NCBI GenBank assembly: GCA_900545905.1
Contig: URBA01000003.1
Location: 1 to 33,961, forward strand
Direction of reading: 5' to 3'
Length of the DNA stretch: 33,961 nucleotides
Origin: an uncultured Collinsella sp.
GTDB taxonomy: Bacteria; Actinomycetota; Coriobacteriia; Coriobacteriales; Coriobacteriaceae
Positions 7,715 to 14,232 of the stretch are shown here, piece after piece; position 1 is the stretch's first letter; the number at the start of each line of letters is the position of its first letter. The notes beneath the pieces were generated by a model. The model did no database searches, was not told the origin of the DNA, and saw only the letters and a list, made by a program, of their open reading frames with translations. The translations under genes were made by a program, and so were the position numbers.

Positions 7715-8968
7715 ATGGAAAGACGCGAACATACATACGGTTATGAGGATGCCACGGGCGTCACGCCGCCTCCCTGGACGGGTCCGGCGGTGGGCCTGAT
7801 GGACCTCGATGCGTTTTTTGCGAGCGTGGAGATGCTCGATCATCCCGAATGGCGCGGCAAGCCGCTCATCGTGGGCGGAGACGCCGATTCGCGTGGCGTC
7901 GTGTCCACGTGTTCGTATGAGGCACGTCGCTTTGGCGTGCACTCTGCCATGGCCTCGGCCGAAGCGCGGCGCTTGTGCCCGAAAGCCATTTGGACGCACG
8001 GGCACTTTGATCGCTACCGCGAGGTGAGTGCGCAGGTCATGGCGATTCTCGCCGACGAAACCCCGCGCGTTGAGCGCGTATCCATCGATGAAGCCTTTAT
8101 CGATATCACACCGGGTCGCTTTGCGCCCGAAGACCCGCTGCTGGTTGCGCGGCGTATAAGCGACCGCGTGGCAGCGCTGGGAGTGACGTGCTCCATTGGC
8201 GTGGGCTGCAACAAGACGGTCGCAAAGATCGCAAGCGAGCGGGATAAGCCGTTTGGGCTGACCATCGTGCGCCCCGGAACCGAGCAGCGCTTTTTGGCCG
8301 CGCTGCCGGTATCTGCCATGAGCGGCATCGGGCGCTCGGCCGAGGAGCGACTGCGCCGCATGCGCATCTACACCCTCGGCGAGCTATCACGTGCACCGGA
8401 ATCCACCTTGGCCTCTATTTTTGGCGTCAACGGCGAGCGCATGCGTCAGCGTGCGCTGGGACTCGAGGCTTCTGAGGTCACGAGCCTGGACGAGGAACGC
8501 GAGGTTAAATCGGTAAGCAACGAGCGCACCTTTGCTAAAGATTTGACTGAGCGTGGGGATATTGAGGCGGCGATTGCGCTGTTGGGAGAGTCAGTGGGAC
8601 GCCGCCTGCGCCGTCAGGGGCTGACGGGTGCCACGGTAACGCTCAAGCTTAAGTATTCGTATGGCAGCGGGCGTACGGCACAGCGCCGGCTGCCTCATCC
8701 GACCGACGATGAGAACATCTTCGTGGCGGTTGCACTCGAACTGCTCGACAACATCTGGCAGGATGGCATGCATGTTCGCTTAGCGGGCATCGGCATGAGC
8801 GACTTCGACCACCAAGGCGGCATCCAGACTGACCTGTTCTGCGAAGTCGACGACCGCGGGGCCCAATCGAGCGACCGTCGCGACCTCTCAGTCGCTATCG
8901 ACGCCGTCCGAGACAAGTTCGGCGACACCGCCCTATCCTTCGGCCGCCAATCCCGCTTCAATAACTAG
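7715..8968 (+). CDS. dinB: DNA polymerase IV
   Basis: This Y-family translesion polymerase (417 residues) copies past damaged bases. The palm holds catalytic acidic residues D30 (LMDLDAFFASVE) and D125-E126 (SIDEAFID). A helix-hairpin-helix thumb follows (MSGIGRSAEERL), then a little-finger domain with ERTFAKDLTERGDI. A sliding-clamp box QTDLF lies about 40 residues before the end. An N-terminal extension of about 25 residues precedes the usual start. The first ATG at 7715 is used because it coincides with the predicted transcription start. It is the only plus-strand gene in the left two thirds of the window. Confidence 0.96.
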   Translation: MERREHTYGYEDATGVTPPPWTGPAVGLMDLDAFFASVEMLDHPEWRGKPLIVGGDADSRGVVSTCSYEARRFGVHSAMASAEARRLCPKAIWTHGHFDRYREVSAQVMAILADETPRVERVSIDEAFIDITPGRFAPEDPLLVARRISDRVAALGVTCSIGVGCNKTVAKIASERDKPFGLTIVRPGTEQRFLAALPVSAMSGIGRSAEERLRRMRIYTLGELSRAPESTLASIFGVNGERMRQRALGLEASEVTSLDEEREVKSVSNERTFAKDLTERGDIEAAIALLGESVGRRLRRQGLTGATVTLKLKYSYGSGRTAQRRLPHPTDDENIFVAVALELLDNIWQDGMHVRLAGIGMSDFDHQGGIQTDLFCEVDDRGAQSSDRRDLSVAIDAVRDKFGDTALSFGRQSRFNN

Positions 8969-9014
8969 TCTTTTTTGGACGGGGGGGTTGCTGCCTTCCG
9001 TCCGACACGGCATT

Positions 9015-9050
9015 GGTAGTCAATTTGGGACGGGGCTATTTTAGCTACCC
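9015..9050 (-). repeat. REP-like repeat, left arm of a perfect 36-bp inverted pair
   Basis: This arm reads, on the plus strand, GGTAGTCAATTTGGGACG followed by GGGCTATTTTAGCTACCC. It is the exact reverse complement of 9102-9137, with 51 bases between them. Each arm also starts with GGTAG and ends in CTACC, so short palindromic ends are nested in the large one. The same unit recurs around the neighbouring transposase gene. Confidence 0.93.
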
Positions 9051-9101
9051 CTATATATCGGTTGAGATTCATTCGGCCTAATTCATTCACCGTCAGCCAA
9101 A

Positions 9102-9137
9102 GGGTAGCTAAAATAGCCCCGTCCCAAATTGACTACC
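9102..9137 (+). repeat. REP-like repeat, right arm of a perfect 36-bp inverted pair
   Basis: It pairs base for base with 9015-9050. Read on the plus strand, it is the reference orientation of the family: GGGTAGCTAAAATAGCCC followed by CGTCCCAAATTGACTACC. Two such elements head to head around a spacer resemble a REPIN. The 51-base spacer contains ATTCATTC twice. Confidence 0.93.
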
Positions 9138-9171
9138 CCGGATGTCCGGTTTGCCCGCCGCAACAAAACTC

Positions 9172-9187
9172 TGTCCCAAATAGCTAC
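9172..9187 (+). repeat. Half copy of the REP-like repeat at the 3' end of the transposase gene
   Basis: TGTCCCAAATAGCTAC matches the right half of the repeat unit (GTCCCAAATTAGCTAC at 10051-10066) with one base missing and one difference at the edge. It overlaps the transposase stop codon (TAG, minus strand, 9184-9186), so the repeat supplies the end of the gene. Confidence 0.75.
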
Positions 9188-9933
9188 TGATCGAGCTTGA
9201 CCTTCTGAATCGTGCAGTGACCGATGCCCGTGAGGCGCACGATCTGCTTTATCGAAAAGCCCTCGTTTTTGAGCGTACGGATGTAGTTGTCGCGCACGGC
9301 TTTAGGCAAATCTTTAAGGTGGTGAGGCTCATACGGCTTAAGGAGAGCCTGTGCAAACTCCAGTGCATCTATGTCGCTCACATGAGCGCCGTCACGGAAG
9401 CAATATCGATTCGGTTCTCCCGAGGTACTGAAAGCAAAAAATCTATGAGAATCTCCGAGCAAACCTAGCACACATTCAGTCATACAAATACCCGGGTATC
9501 CCATATATTCGCTAAAACTGCTCCAACGATATAGTGAAGCAGTCCCAATCCTGGCTTTCGCAGGATTATCGTGAATATATCTCACACAGTTGAGCAGCTG
9601 ATCATCGTTAAGAATCGGCACGCTCTTAAATCGATCCTGAAAAACTGGTCCCTTCCGTCCGGTTTTCGCGTTGAAATACATCGCATATGCAGTCGTAACA
9701 GAGTGCATGCAATCGCTCAGGTGAACATGTTCATCATCTAGCAACAAGTGAATATGGTTGTCCATAAGGCACCAAGCAATGATATTGACGTCGTATTTTC
9801 GGCATTTCGAGGCAAGCAACCGAATCAAATATATCCGATCATCGGCATCCTCAAATATCAGCTGACCACCACAGCCCTTTTGGACGACATGGTAATAGCC
9901 GTAAACAGAGATTTCCCGCGCGGTCCGAGTCAT
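9184..9933 (-). CDS. REP-associated tyrosine transposase (RAYT, Y1/HUH family)
   Basis: This 249-residue protein belongs to the TnpA_REP branch of the IS200/IS605 superfamily, single-strand DNA endonucleases that act on hairpin repeats. The HUH pair is H60-I-H62 in MDNHIHLLL; the likely nucleophile is Y119 in CVRYIHDNP, fitting the Y-x3-N pattern. A helix-turn-helix-like segment (GFSIKQIVRLTGIGHCTIQK) ends the protein. The ATG at 9933 is chosen because GAGGAGG lies 8 bases upstream; an ATG at 9939 is too close to it. The gene is visibly more AT-rich than its neighbours, suggesting acquisition. It is bracketed by copies of one repeat family, its probable substrate. It appears intact. Confidence 0.92.
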   Translation of the reverse strand: MTRTAREISVYGYYHVVQKGCGGQLIFEDADDRIYLIRLLASKCRKYDVNIIAWCLMDNHIHLLLDDEHVHLSDCMHSVTTAYAMYFNAKTGRKGPVFQDRFKSVPILNDDQLLNCVRYIHDNPAKARIGTASLYRWSSFSEYMGYPGICMTECVLGLLGDSHRFFAFSTSGEPNRYCFRDGAHVSDIDALEFAQALLKPYEPHHLKDLPKAVRDNYIRTLKNEGFSIKQIVRLTGIGHCTIQKVKLDQ

Positions 9934-10033
9934 ACGCATCTCCTCCTCTACAGATAACAAATACGTTACCCGAGTCGGAAAGCTAAATATCACGCAATGA
10001 ACCGCAACTCGCTTCTATCGGCGAACGGTAGGT

Positions 10034-10066
10034 AGTAGCTAAAAAAGCCCCGTCCCAAATTAGCTA
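10034..10066 (+). repeat. REP-like repeat copy 5' of the transposase gene
   Basis: This copy reads AGTAGCTAAAAAAGCCCC then GTCCCAAATTAGCTAC. Its ends GTAGCTAA and TTAGCTAC are exact inverted repeats. It matches the unit at 9102-9137 apart from a few bases and has the same orientation. Confidence 0.88.
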
Positions 10067-10074
10067 CTTTGGGC

Positions 10075-10115
10075 AAAAAGAAAGGCGGGCAGCTGCGGAA
10101 AACCGCAACTGCCCG
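10075..10115 (-). terminator. Rho-independent terminator after rsfS
   Basis: On the minus strand a 13-bp stem with one mismatch (10103-10115 pairing with 10086-10098, loop of four bases) is followed by a T-rich run (complement of 10075-10083). It ends the rplU-to-rsfS operon. A REP-like repeat has come to lie between the rsfS stop and this terminator. Confidence 0.85.
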
Positions 10116-10128
10116 GCGATATGCGTGA

Positions 10129-10160
10129 GGGTAGCTAAACCCCGTCTCAAATGAGCTACT
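10129..10160 (+). repeat. REP-like repeat copy abutting the rsfS stop codon
   Basis: GGGTAGCTAAACCCCG then TCTCAAATGAGCTACT is a slightly shorter and more diverged member of the family, keeping GTAGCT/AGCTAC ends. It overlaps the rsfS stop (TAG, minus strand, 10159-10161) and adds a second in-frame TAG immediately after it. Confidence 0.82.
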
Positions 10161-10614
10161 AGAGGAGATTGAGGGGGAGCTGGGGAGCGTCTCCCCAGAG
10201 TTTCTCGAGGCGGTAGAAGTCGCGGGCTTCGGGAGTGAAAACGTGGACGACAACCGAACCGTAGTCCATGAGCATCCAGGTCTTCTGCTCGCGGCCCTCG
10301 ATGGAGAACGGATGCTCGCCGCAAGCCTCGGCAACCTTCTCCTCGATCTCGTCGACGATAGAATCGACCTGGCGGTTGTTGGTACCGGTGGCAAGCACAA
10401 AGTAGTCGCATACGTCGGAAAGCTCGGTCAGGTCGAGCACCTGAACGTCCTCGCCCTTCTTGTCGTAGGCCGCCTGCGCGGCGGCGCGGGCGACATCCTC
10501 GGCGGCGACACCGCTCGCGGACAGCGAGGCGGCAGTGCGGTCGGACGTGGCGGCGAAGCTCTTGTGCTCCACACGTTCAAGAATCTGCTCGTCGGTCATG
10601 GTCTCGTCGGCCAT
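10159..10614 (-). CDS. rsfS: Ribosomal silencing factor RsfS
   Basis: RsfS binds protein L14 of the 50S subunit and blocks subunit joining when nutrients are short. The conserved core runs from about residue 41 to the end: AAYDKKGEDVQVLDLTEL, CDYFVLATGTNNRQV, then DYGSVVVHVFTPEARDFYRLEKLWGDA. The first 40 residues form a polar extension not typical of the family. The ATG is at 10614; an internal ATG at residue 6 is possible. The gene lies last in the operon after nadD and yqeK, the usual order in Gram-positives. Confidence 0.95.
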   Translation of the reverse strand: MADETMTDEQILERVEHKSFAATSDRTAASLSASGVAAEDVARAAAQAAYDKKGEDVQVLDLTELSDVCDYFVLATGTNNRQVDSIVDEIEEKVAEACGEHPFSIEGREQKTWMLMDYGSVVVHVFTPEARDFYRLEKLWGDAPQLPLNLL

Positions 10615-10641
10615 GGAATACCTCTTTCTAGACAGCCCGAG

Positions 10642-11250
10642 CTAGCGCAGCTGGGCGTAATGGTTGTAAATCGTAATAGCCGTGGGATAAAGATAGCGCC
10701 CGGACTGGATCACATAGACCAGACCCTGCGCAAAACAGGAGAAGAACAACTCATCGAGCGTCGACTCCCCCACCATCTTGCGCAGCGCATGCGCATAGTC
10801 GCCGTGGCGGTTGGGCTCGATGGCATCGGCCACAAAGACCACCATATCGAGCGGCGTCATGTCGCAGGCACCCACGGTGTGACGGTCGACAGCCTGGAAA
10901 ACGGCCGGCGACAACTCGGGGAAAAGCTGCGGAAGCTCATAGGCGGCAACAGGGCCATGCAAAAGCGGCGTCGCGGCGGAAGGAGAGCCGGCAATCTTAA
11001 TGCCGTAATGCAGAGCGCGCGTGACCAGCTCGTCGTCGGAGAGCACTTTGTCCCAGTCATGGATCAGGCCGGCGGCAGCGGCATCAAAGCGGTCAACGCC
11101 GTAGACCTCGGCCAGATGAAGTGCGGTCTCGGCAACACCCAGCGAATGCACATAGCGCTTGCGCTTATCCTTCATGCGAACATCGAGCAGCTCTTGAATG
11201 CGCTTGAGCAGCGCGCGCTCATCGCCCTCAAACTGATCCTCTACCGACAA
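10642..11250 (-). CDS. yqeK: HD-domain nucleotide hydrolase YqeK
   Basis: YqeK proteins are HD-superfamily phosphohydrolases; characterised members hydrolyse diadenosine tetraphosphate symmetrically. The 202-residue protein shows the metal ligands H35 (YVHSLGVA) and H64-D65 (LIHDWDK), followed by the later histidine and aspartate segments ELPQLFPELSP, DRHTVGACDMTPLD and VADAIEPNR. The start is TTG at 11250, 12 bases after the nadD stop, with a G-rich GGGGGT upstream. An ATG overlapping the nadD stop is out of frame. The start is the least certain point. Confidence 0.9.
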   Translation of the reverse strand: MSVEDQFEGDERALLKRIQELLDVRMKDKRKRYVHSLGVAETALHLAEVYGVDRFDAAAAGLIHDWDKVLSDDELVTRALHYGIKIAGSPSAATPLLHGPVAAYELPQLFPELSPAVFQAVDRHTVGACDMTPLDMVVFVADAIEPNRHGDYAHALRKMVGESTLDELFFSCFAQGLVYVIQSGRYLYPTAITIYNHYAQLR

Positions 11251-11262
11251 CGTAGACCCCCA

Positions 11263-11940
11263 TCACTCAAAATCTTCTTGACCCAGATCGACATACAAAC
11301 CGCGCTTGCGAATGTAGCCGAGCACAGACTCGCTCGTAAGATAGCGCACGCTCATGCCGCGGGCAACTCGCTTACGAATGTTCGTCGAGCTAATCGCCAG
11401 CGCCGGAATCTGAATATAGCGCACGTCGAACGGCAGTCCCGACTCTTTGATTCGGGCACGCGCCGTATCGATATCAAAGCCCGGTCGCGTCGCAGCAATA
11501 AAGGTGGCAAGCTCAGCGATTCGTTCGGCATCATGCCAGGTTACAATATCGATAATCGCGTCGGCGCCCGTAATAAAGTAGAGCTTTACCTGCGGCGGGT
11601 AAAAGTCGCGAAGGGCATGAAGCGTATCGGCCGTATAGGTTACGCCCGGACGGTCGATCTCGAACCGGCTCGCCAAAAAGGCCGGGTTCGCGGCGGTGGC
11701 GAGGACCGTCATGGCATAACGGTCCTCGGCAGGCGTCACCGGCTTGTCAAGCTTAAAGGCCGGCGTGCCCGCCGGCATAAAGAGCACGGCATCCAAGTCG
11801 AGGGACTCGCGCGCCTGCTCGGCGGTCACCAGGTGCCCGTAATGGATGGGATCAAAGGTGCCACCCATAATGCCAAGCCTAAACTCATGCCCGTCCTCTA
11901 GAGGAAGCTCGGGCAGACCGATTCCACCGCGCAGCGACAT
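11263..11940 (-). CDS. nadD: Nicotinate-nucleotide adenylyltransferase
   Basis: NadD adenylates nicotinate mononucleotide to deamido-NAD, a late step of NAD synthesis. The nucleotidyltransferase signature GIMGGTFDPIHYGHL lies near residues 23-37 and the second signature ISSTNIRKR near residue 192. Length is 225 residues, with about 20 residues before the Rossmann core. The ATG at 11940 lies 3 bases after the obgE stop, with GGAGG within the end of obgE. The obgE-nadD-yqeK-rsfS order is common in Gram-positive bacteria. Confidence 0.96.
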   Translation of the reverse strand: MSLRGGIGLPELPLEDGHEFRLGIMGGTFDPIHYGHLVTAEQARESLDLDAVLFMPAGTPAFKLDKPVTPAEDRYAMTVLATAANPAFLASRFEIDRPGVTYTADTLHALRDFYPPQVKLYFITGADAIIDIVTWHDAERIAELATFIAATRPGFDIDTARARIKESGLPFDVRYIQIPALAISSTNIRKRVARGMSVRYLTSESVLGYIRKRGLYVDLGQEDFE

Positions 11941-11943
11941 GGC

Positions 11944-13410
11944 TTACTCGCCCTCCGAGGTCTCGGCATCGTCCGCTGCATCCGTCGCATCGACAACCTC
12001 GACGCCCTCATCCGCAGCATCGGCCACGTCAATGGCCTCAACGGCGATGTCCTCGCCAACATCCTCGAGCTCCTCGTACTCCGAGAAGTCCTCGGCACCC
12101 TCAAAGTCAAAGGCGCGCTGGCAAATGCGGACCTCGTCGCCCGCACGGCAACCGGCCTTCTCGAGCGCGTCGTCAACACCCATGCGCGCAAACTTATGCT
12201 GCAGGTAAATGACGGCTTCCTCGTTTTCCCAGTCGGTCTGGATGACCATGCGCTCGATGGCACGACCGACCACGCGGAAGGCACCGGGCTCTTCTTGGAC
12301 AATGCGGAAACGCTTCTCGCGCTGCAGGCGGCGGCGCTCCCACTCATCGTCGCGCAGATCGACCGGCTCATCAGAGACCGCCAGCTCGGCGCGCAGCTTA
12401 GCCACCTGCTCACCCACGGCAAGCATCAGTGTGTTGAGGCCGGCGCCCGTCACAGCAGACACGGCAAAGAACATATGTCCATCGTCGAGCGCTGCGCGCT
12501 TGAGGTCGGCAATCTTGTCGGCCGTGCCCGGCGCGTCGCACTTGTTGGCAACGACGATCTGCGGACGCTCCGAAAGCTCGGCACCATACTGCTCGAGCTC
12601 GCGGTTGATGATGCGATAGTCCTCAACCGGATCGCGATCCTCAAAACCACCCGTCATGTCGACGACATGCATGATTAGGGCCGTACGCTCAATGTGGCGC
12701 AGGAACTGGTGACCCAGGCCCTTGCCCTCGCTCGCGCCCTCGATGAGACCGGGGACGTCGGCAACGACGTAAGAATATTCGCCGGCACGCACCATGCCGA
12801 GGTTCGGCACGAGCGTGGTAAACGGATAGTCGGCAATCTTGGGACGGGCGGCGCTCATGCGCGCGATGAGCGAGGACTTACCAACCGAGGGGAAGCCCAC
12901 GAGCGCGGCATCGGCCATGAGCTTCATCTCGAGCTCAATCCAATGCTCTTCGGCCGGCTCGCCCAGCTGGGCGAAGGCGGGCGCGCGGCGTACCGACGTC
13001 ACAAAGTGCGTATTGCCCAGACCGCCGGCACCACCGGGCGCCACGACGACGCGCTCGCCGTCGTGTACCAGGTCGGCAATCTCGAACATCGGGGTCTGTG
13101 TCTCGGGGTCGAGCTCGCGCACTACGGTGCCCATGGGAACCTTAAGGATCAGGTCCTCGCCGCTCTTGCCGTTACGGCGGGCGCCCTGACCGTGCGTGCC
13201 GCGCTCGGCACGGAAATGATGCTTAAAGCGGTAATCGATCAGCGAAGACAGCTGAGCATCGGCCTGGATGACGACATTGCCGCCACGACCGCCGTCGCCG
13301 CCATCGGGGCCGCCCTTGGGGACAAATGCCTCGCGCCTAAACGACATACATCCGGCTCCGCCGTCGCCGCCGCACACGTTAATGCGGCTGATATCGGTGA
13401 ACTGTGACAA
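11944..13410 (-). CDS. obgE: GTPase ObgE/CgtA
   Basis: Obg is an essential GTPase that checks 50S assembly. The 488 residues contain the glycine-rich OBG fold (1 to about 158), a G domain with the P-loop GFPSVGKSS at 172-180, DVPG and NKCD, and an OCT domain after about residue 350. The last 50 residues are an acidic Glu/Asp/Ala tail. The start is TTG at 13410 behind AGGAGG (8 bases), since the protein must begin with SQFTDISRINVCGGDGG. A terminator-like hairpin lies immediately upstream, so expression may differ from rplU and rpmA. Confidence 0.96.
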   Translation of the reverse strand: MSQFTDISRINVCGGDGGAGCMSFRREAFVPKGGPDGGDGGRGGNVVIQADAQLSSLIDYRFKHHFRAERGTHGQGARRNGKSGEDLILKVPMGTVVRELDPETQTPMFEIADLVHDGERVVVAPGGAGGLGNTHFVTSVRRAPAFAQLGEPAEEHWIELEMKLMADAALVGFPSVGKSSLIARMSAARPKIADYPFTTLVPNLGMVRAGEYSYVVADVPGLIEGASEGKGLGHQFLRHIERTALIMHVVDMTGGFEDRDPVEDYRIINRELEQYGAELSERPQIVVANKCDAPGTADKIADLKRAALDDGHMFFAVSAVTGAGLNTLMLAVGEQVAKLRAELAVSDEPVDLRDDEWERRRLQREKRFRIVQEEPGAFRVVGRAIERMVIQTDWENEEAVIYLQHKFARMGVDDALEKAGCRAGDEVRICQRAFDFEGAEDFSEYEELEDVGEDIAVEAIDVADAADEGVEVVDATDAADDAETSEGE

Positions 13411-13426
13411 CAGAATCGCCTCCTAC

Positions 13427-13470
13427 AAAAAAGAGGGAGACCCTTGAATCCTAAAACTCAAGTGCCTCCC
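13427..13470 (-). terminator. Terminator/attenuator between rpmA and obgE
   Basis: On the minus strand two 13-base arms (13458-13470 and 13435-13447, 11 of 13 positions pairing) enclose a 10-base loop and are followed by TCTTTTTTG. This fits an intrinsic terminator just ahead of the obgE ribosome site. It probably lowers obgE-nadD-yqeK-rsfS expression relative to the two ribosomal protein genes. Confidence 0.78.
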
Positions 13471-13495
13471 ACATATGTGCTCTATGAAGGGTGAA

Positions 13496-13753
13496 TTACG
13501 CGTTCGCGAGCGGGCGTACGCTGACCCTGTGCTTGATACCCTTGTGGAACTCAACGGTACCGTCGACCAGCGCGAACAGCGTGTCGTCCTTACCACGGCC
13601 AACGTTCTCACCCGGGTGGATGTGCGTGCCGTGCTGACGGACGAGAATCGTGCCCGTGGTTACCGTCTGGCCGGCATAGCGCTTCGTGCCAAGGCGCTGA
13701 CCGCGGGAGTCACGGCCATTACGGGAGGAACCGAGTCCTTTTTTGTGTGCCAT
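13496..13753 (-). CDS. rpmA: 50S ribosomal protein L27
   Basis: L27 reaches toward the peptidyl transferase centre. The 85-residue protein starts AHKKGLGSSRNGRDSRGQRL, with GTILVRQHGTHIHPGENVGRG and DGTVEF following. It has no cleavable N-terminal extension of the Firmicutes type, so it needs no Prp protease, and no prp gene lies between rplU and rpmA. The ATG is at 13753, and rplU ends 33 bases upstream. Confidence 0.98.
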   Translation of the reverse strand: MAHKKGLGSSRNGRDSRGQRLGTKRYAGQTVTTGTILVRQHGTHIHPGENVGRGKDDTLFALVDGTVEFHKGIKHRVSVRPLANA

Positions 13754-13786
13754 TGTGTATACCTACTCTTTCGTTACGAGTGTAAT

Positions 13787-14161
13787 CTACTCGGCGACGG
13801 GAGCCTCGGCAACAGCCTCGGCCTCTGCCTTGACAGCCTTCTTGGCGCGGGACGTAGCCTGGACCTTCACGATCTTCAGCTTGGTCAGCTGCTGACGGTG
13901 ACCCTTCAGACGACGATAGCGCTTACGCTTGTGGAACTTGAAGACCAGCTGCTTCTCGCCCTTGAACTGCTCAACGATCTGAGCGGTAACCTTGGCCTTG
14001 GCCAGCTTGTCGGGATCGGTGACGATCTTCTTACCATCGTTGAGGAAGATAACCGGCAGGGTGACCTTGTCGCCCTCATTGCCCTCGATCTTCTCGACGG
14101 TGATGACATCGTCGGTGGCGACCTTGTACTGCTTGCCGCCCGTGTTAACGATTGCGTACAT
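13787..14161 (-). CDS. rplU: 50S ribosomal protein L21
   Basis: L21 is an early-assembling 50S protein that binds 23S rRNA. The family start YAIVNTGGKQYKV fixes the ATG at 14161, seven codons inside the longest possible reading, with AAGGGC upstream. The core ends with RRLKGHRQQLTKLKI, and a tail rich in Ala, Glu and Lys follows. Length is 124 residues. It is the first gene of its operon, behind a good sigma-A type promoter. Confidence 0.97.
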   Translation of the reverse strand: MYAIVNTGGKQYKVATDDVITVEKIEGNEGDKVTLPVIFLNDGKKIVTDPDKLAKAKVTAQIVEQFKGEKQLVFKFHKRKRYRRLKGHRQQLTKLKIVKVQATSRAKKAVKAEAEAVAEAPVAE

Positions 14162-14203
14162 GTTTACTTGCCCTTCATGCATCAGTTAGTGCAACAGCCG
14201 AAT

Positions 14204-14232
14204 ATAGTAGCAGGCGAAAATACCCCCGTCAA
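14204..14232 (-). promoter_or_regulatory. Promoter of the rplU-rpmA-obgE operon
   Basis: On the minus strand TTGACG (14227-14232) is 17 bases from TACTAT (14204-14209). The predicted start lies about 36 bases before the rplU ATG. The -35 box contains the TGA stop of the preceding DUF2344 gene. Confidence 0.65.

Larger units (their letters stand above)
8969..9183. other. Intergenic region 3' of dinB containing REP-like repeats
   Basis: No gene is visible here. The stretch opens with T6 followed by GGAC and a run of seven G (8971-8987). A short GGACGG/CCGTCC stem (8977-9003) lacks a following T-run, so it is not a convincing terminator. The rest is repeat sequence: the 36-bp inverted pair at 9015-9050 and 9102-9137, and a half copy at 9172-9187. 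Confidence 0.7.
9934..10158. other. Intergenic region between the RAYT gene and rsfS
   Basis: This 225-base stretch has no gene. It holds the RAYT ribosome site, a full REP-like repeat (10034-10066), the terminator of the rsfS operon (10075-10115) and a second repeat copy (10129-10160). No clear promoter for the RAYT gene is visible. Confidence 0.7.

Noticed and set aside
7726..7745. Possible LexA box at the start of dinB (CGAACATACATACGG)
   Set aside because: The right half does not match the GTTCG half-site at the required spacing.
8971..8987. T6 and G7 homopolymer runs after dinB as a phase-variable tract
   Set aside because: They lie outside any reading frame and not within a recognisable promoter, so no switching role can be argued.
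9015..9137. Interpretation of the 36-bp inverted repeat as the terminal repeats of a short MITE or as a dinB terminator
   Set aside because: There is no target-site duplication evident and no T-run after the stem, and further copies surround the RAYT gene; a REP/REPIN reading explains more. A MITE cannot be fully excluded.
10243..11901. A 552-codon open frame on the plus strand
   Set aside because: It is antisense to rsfS, yqeK and nadD, all of which carry clear family motifs. No ribosome site or conserved domain supports it.
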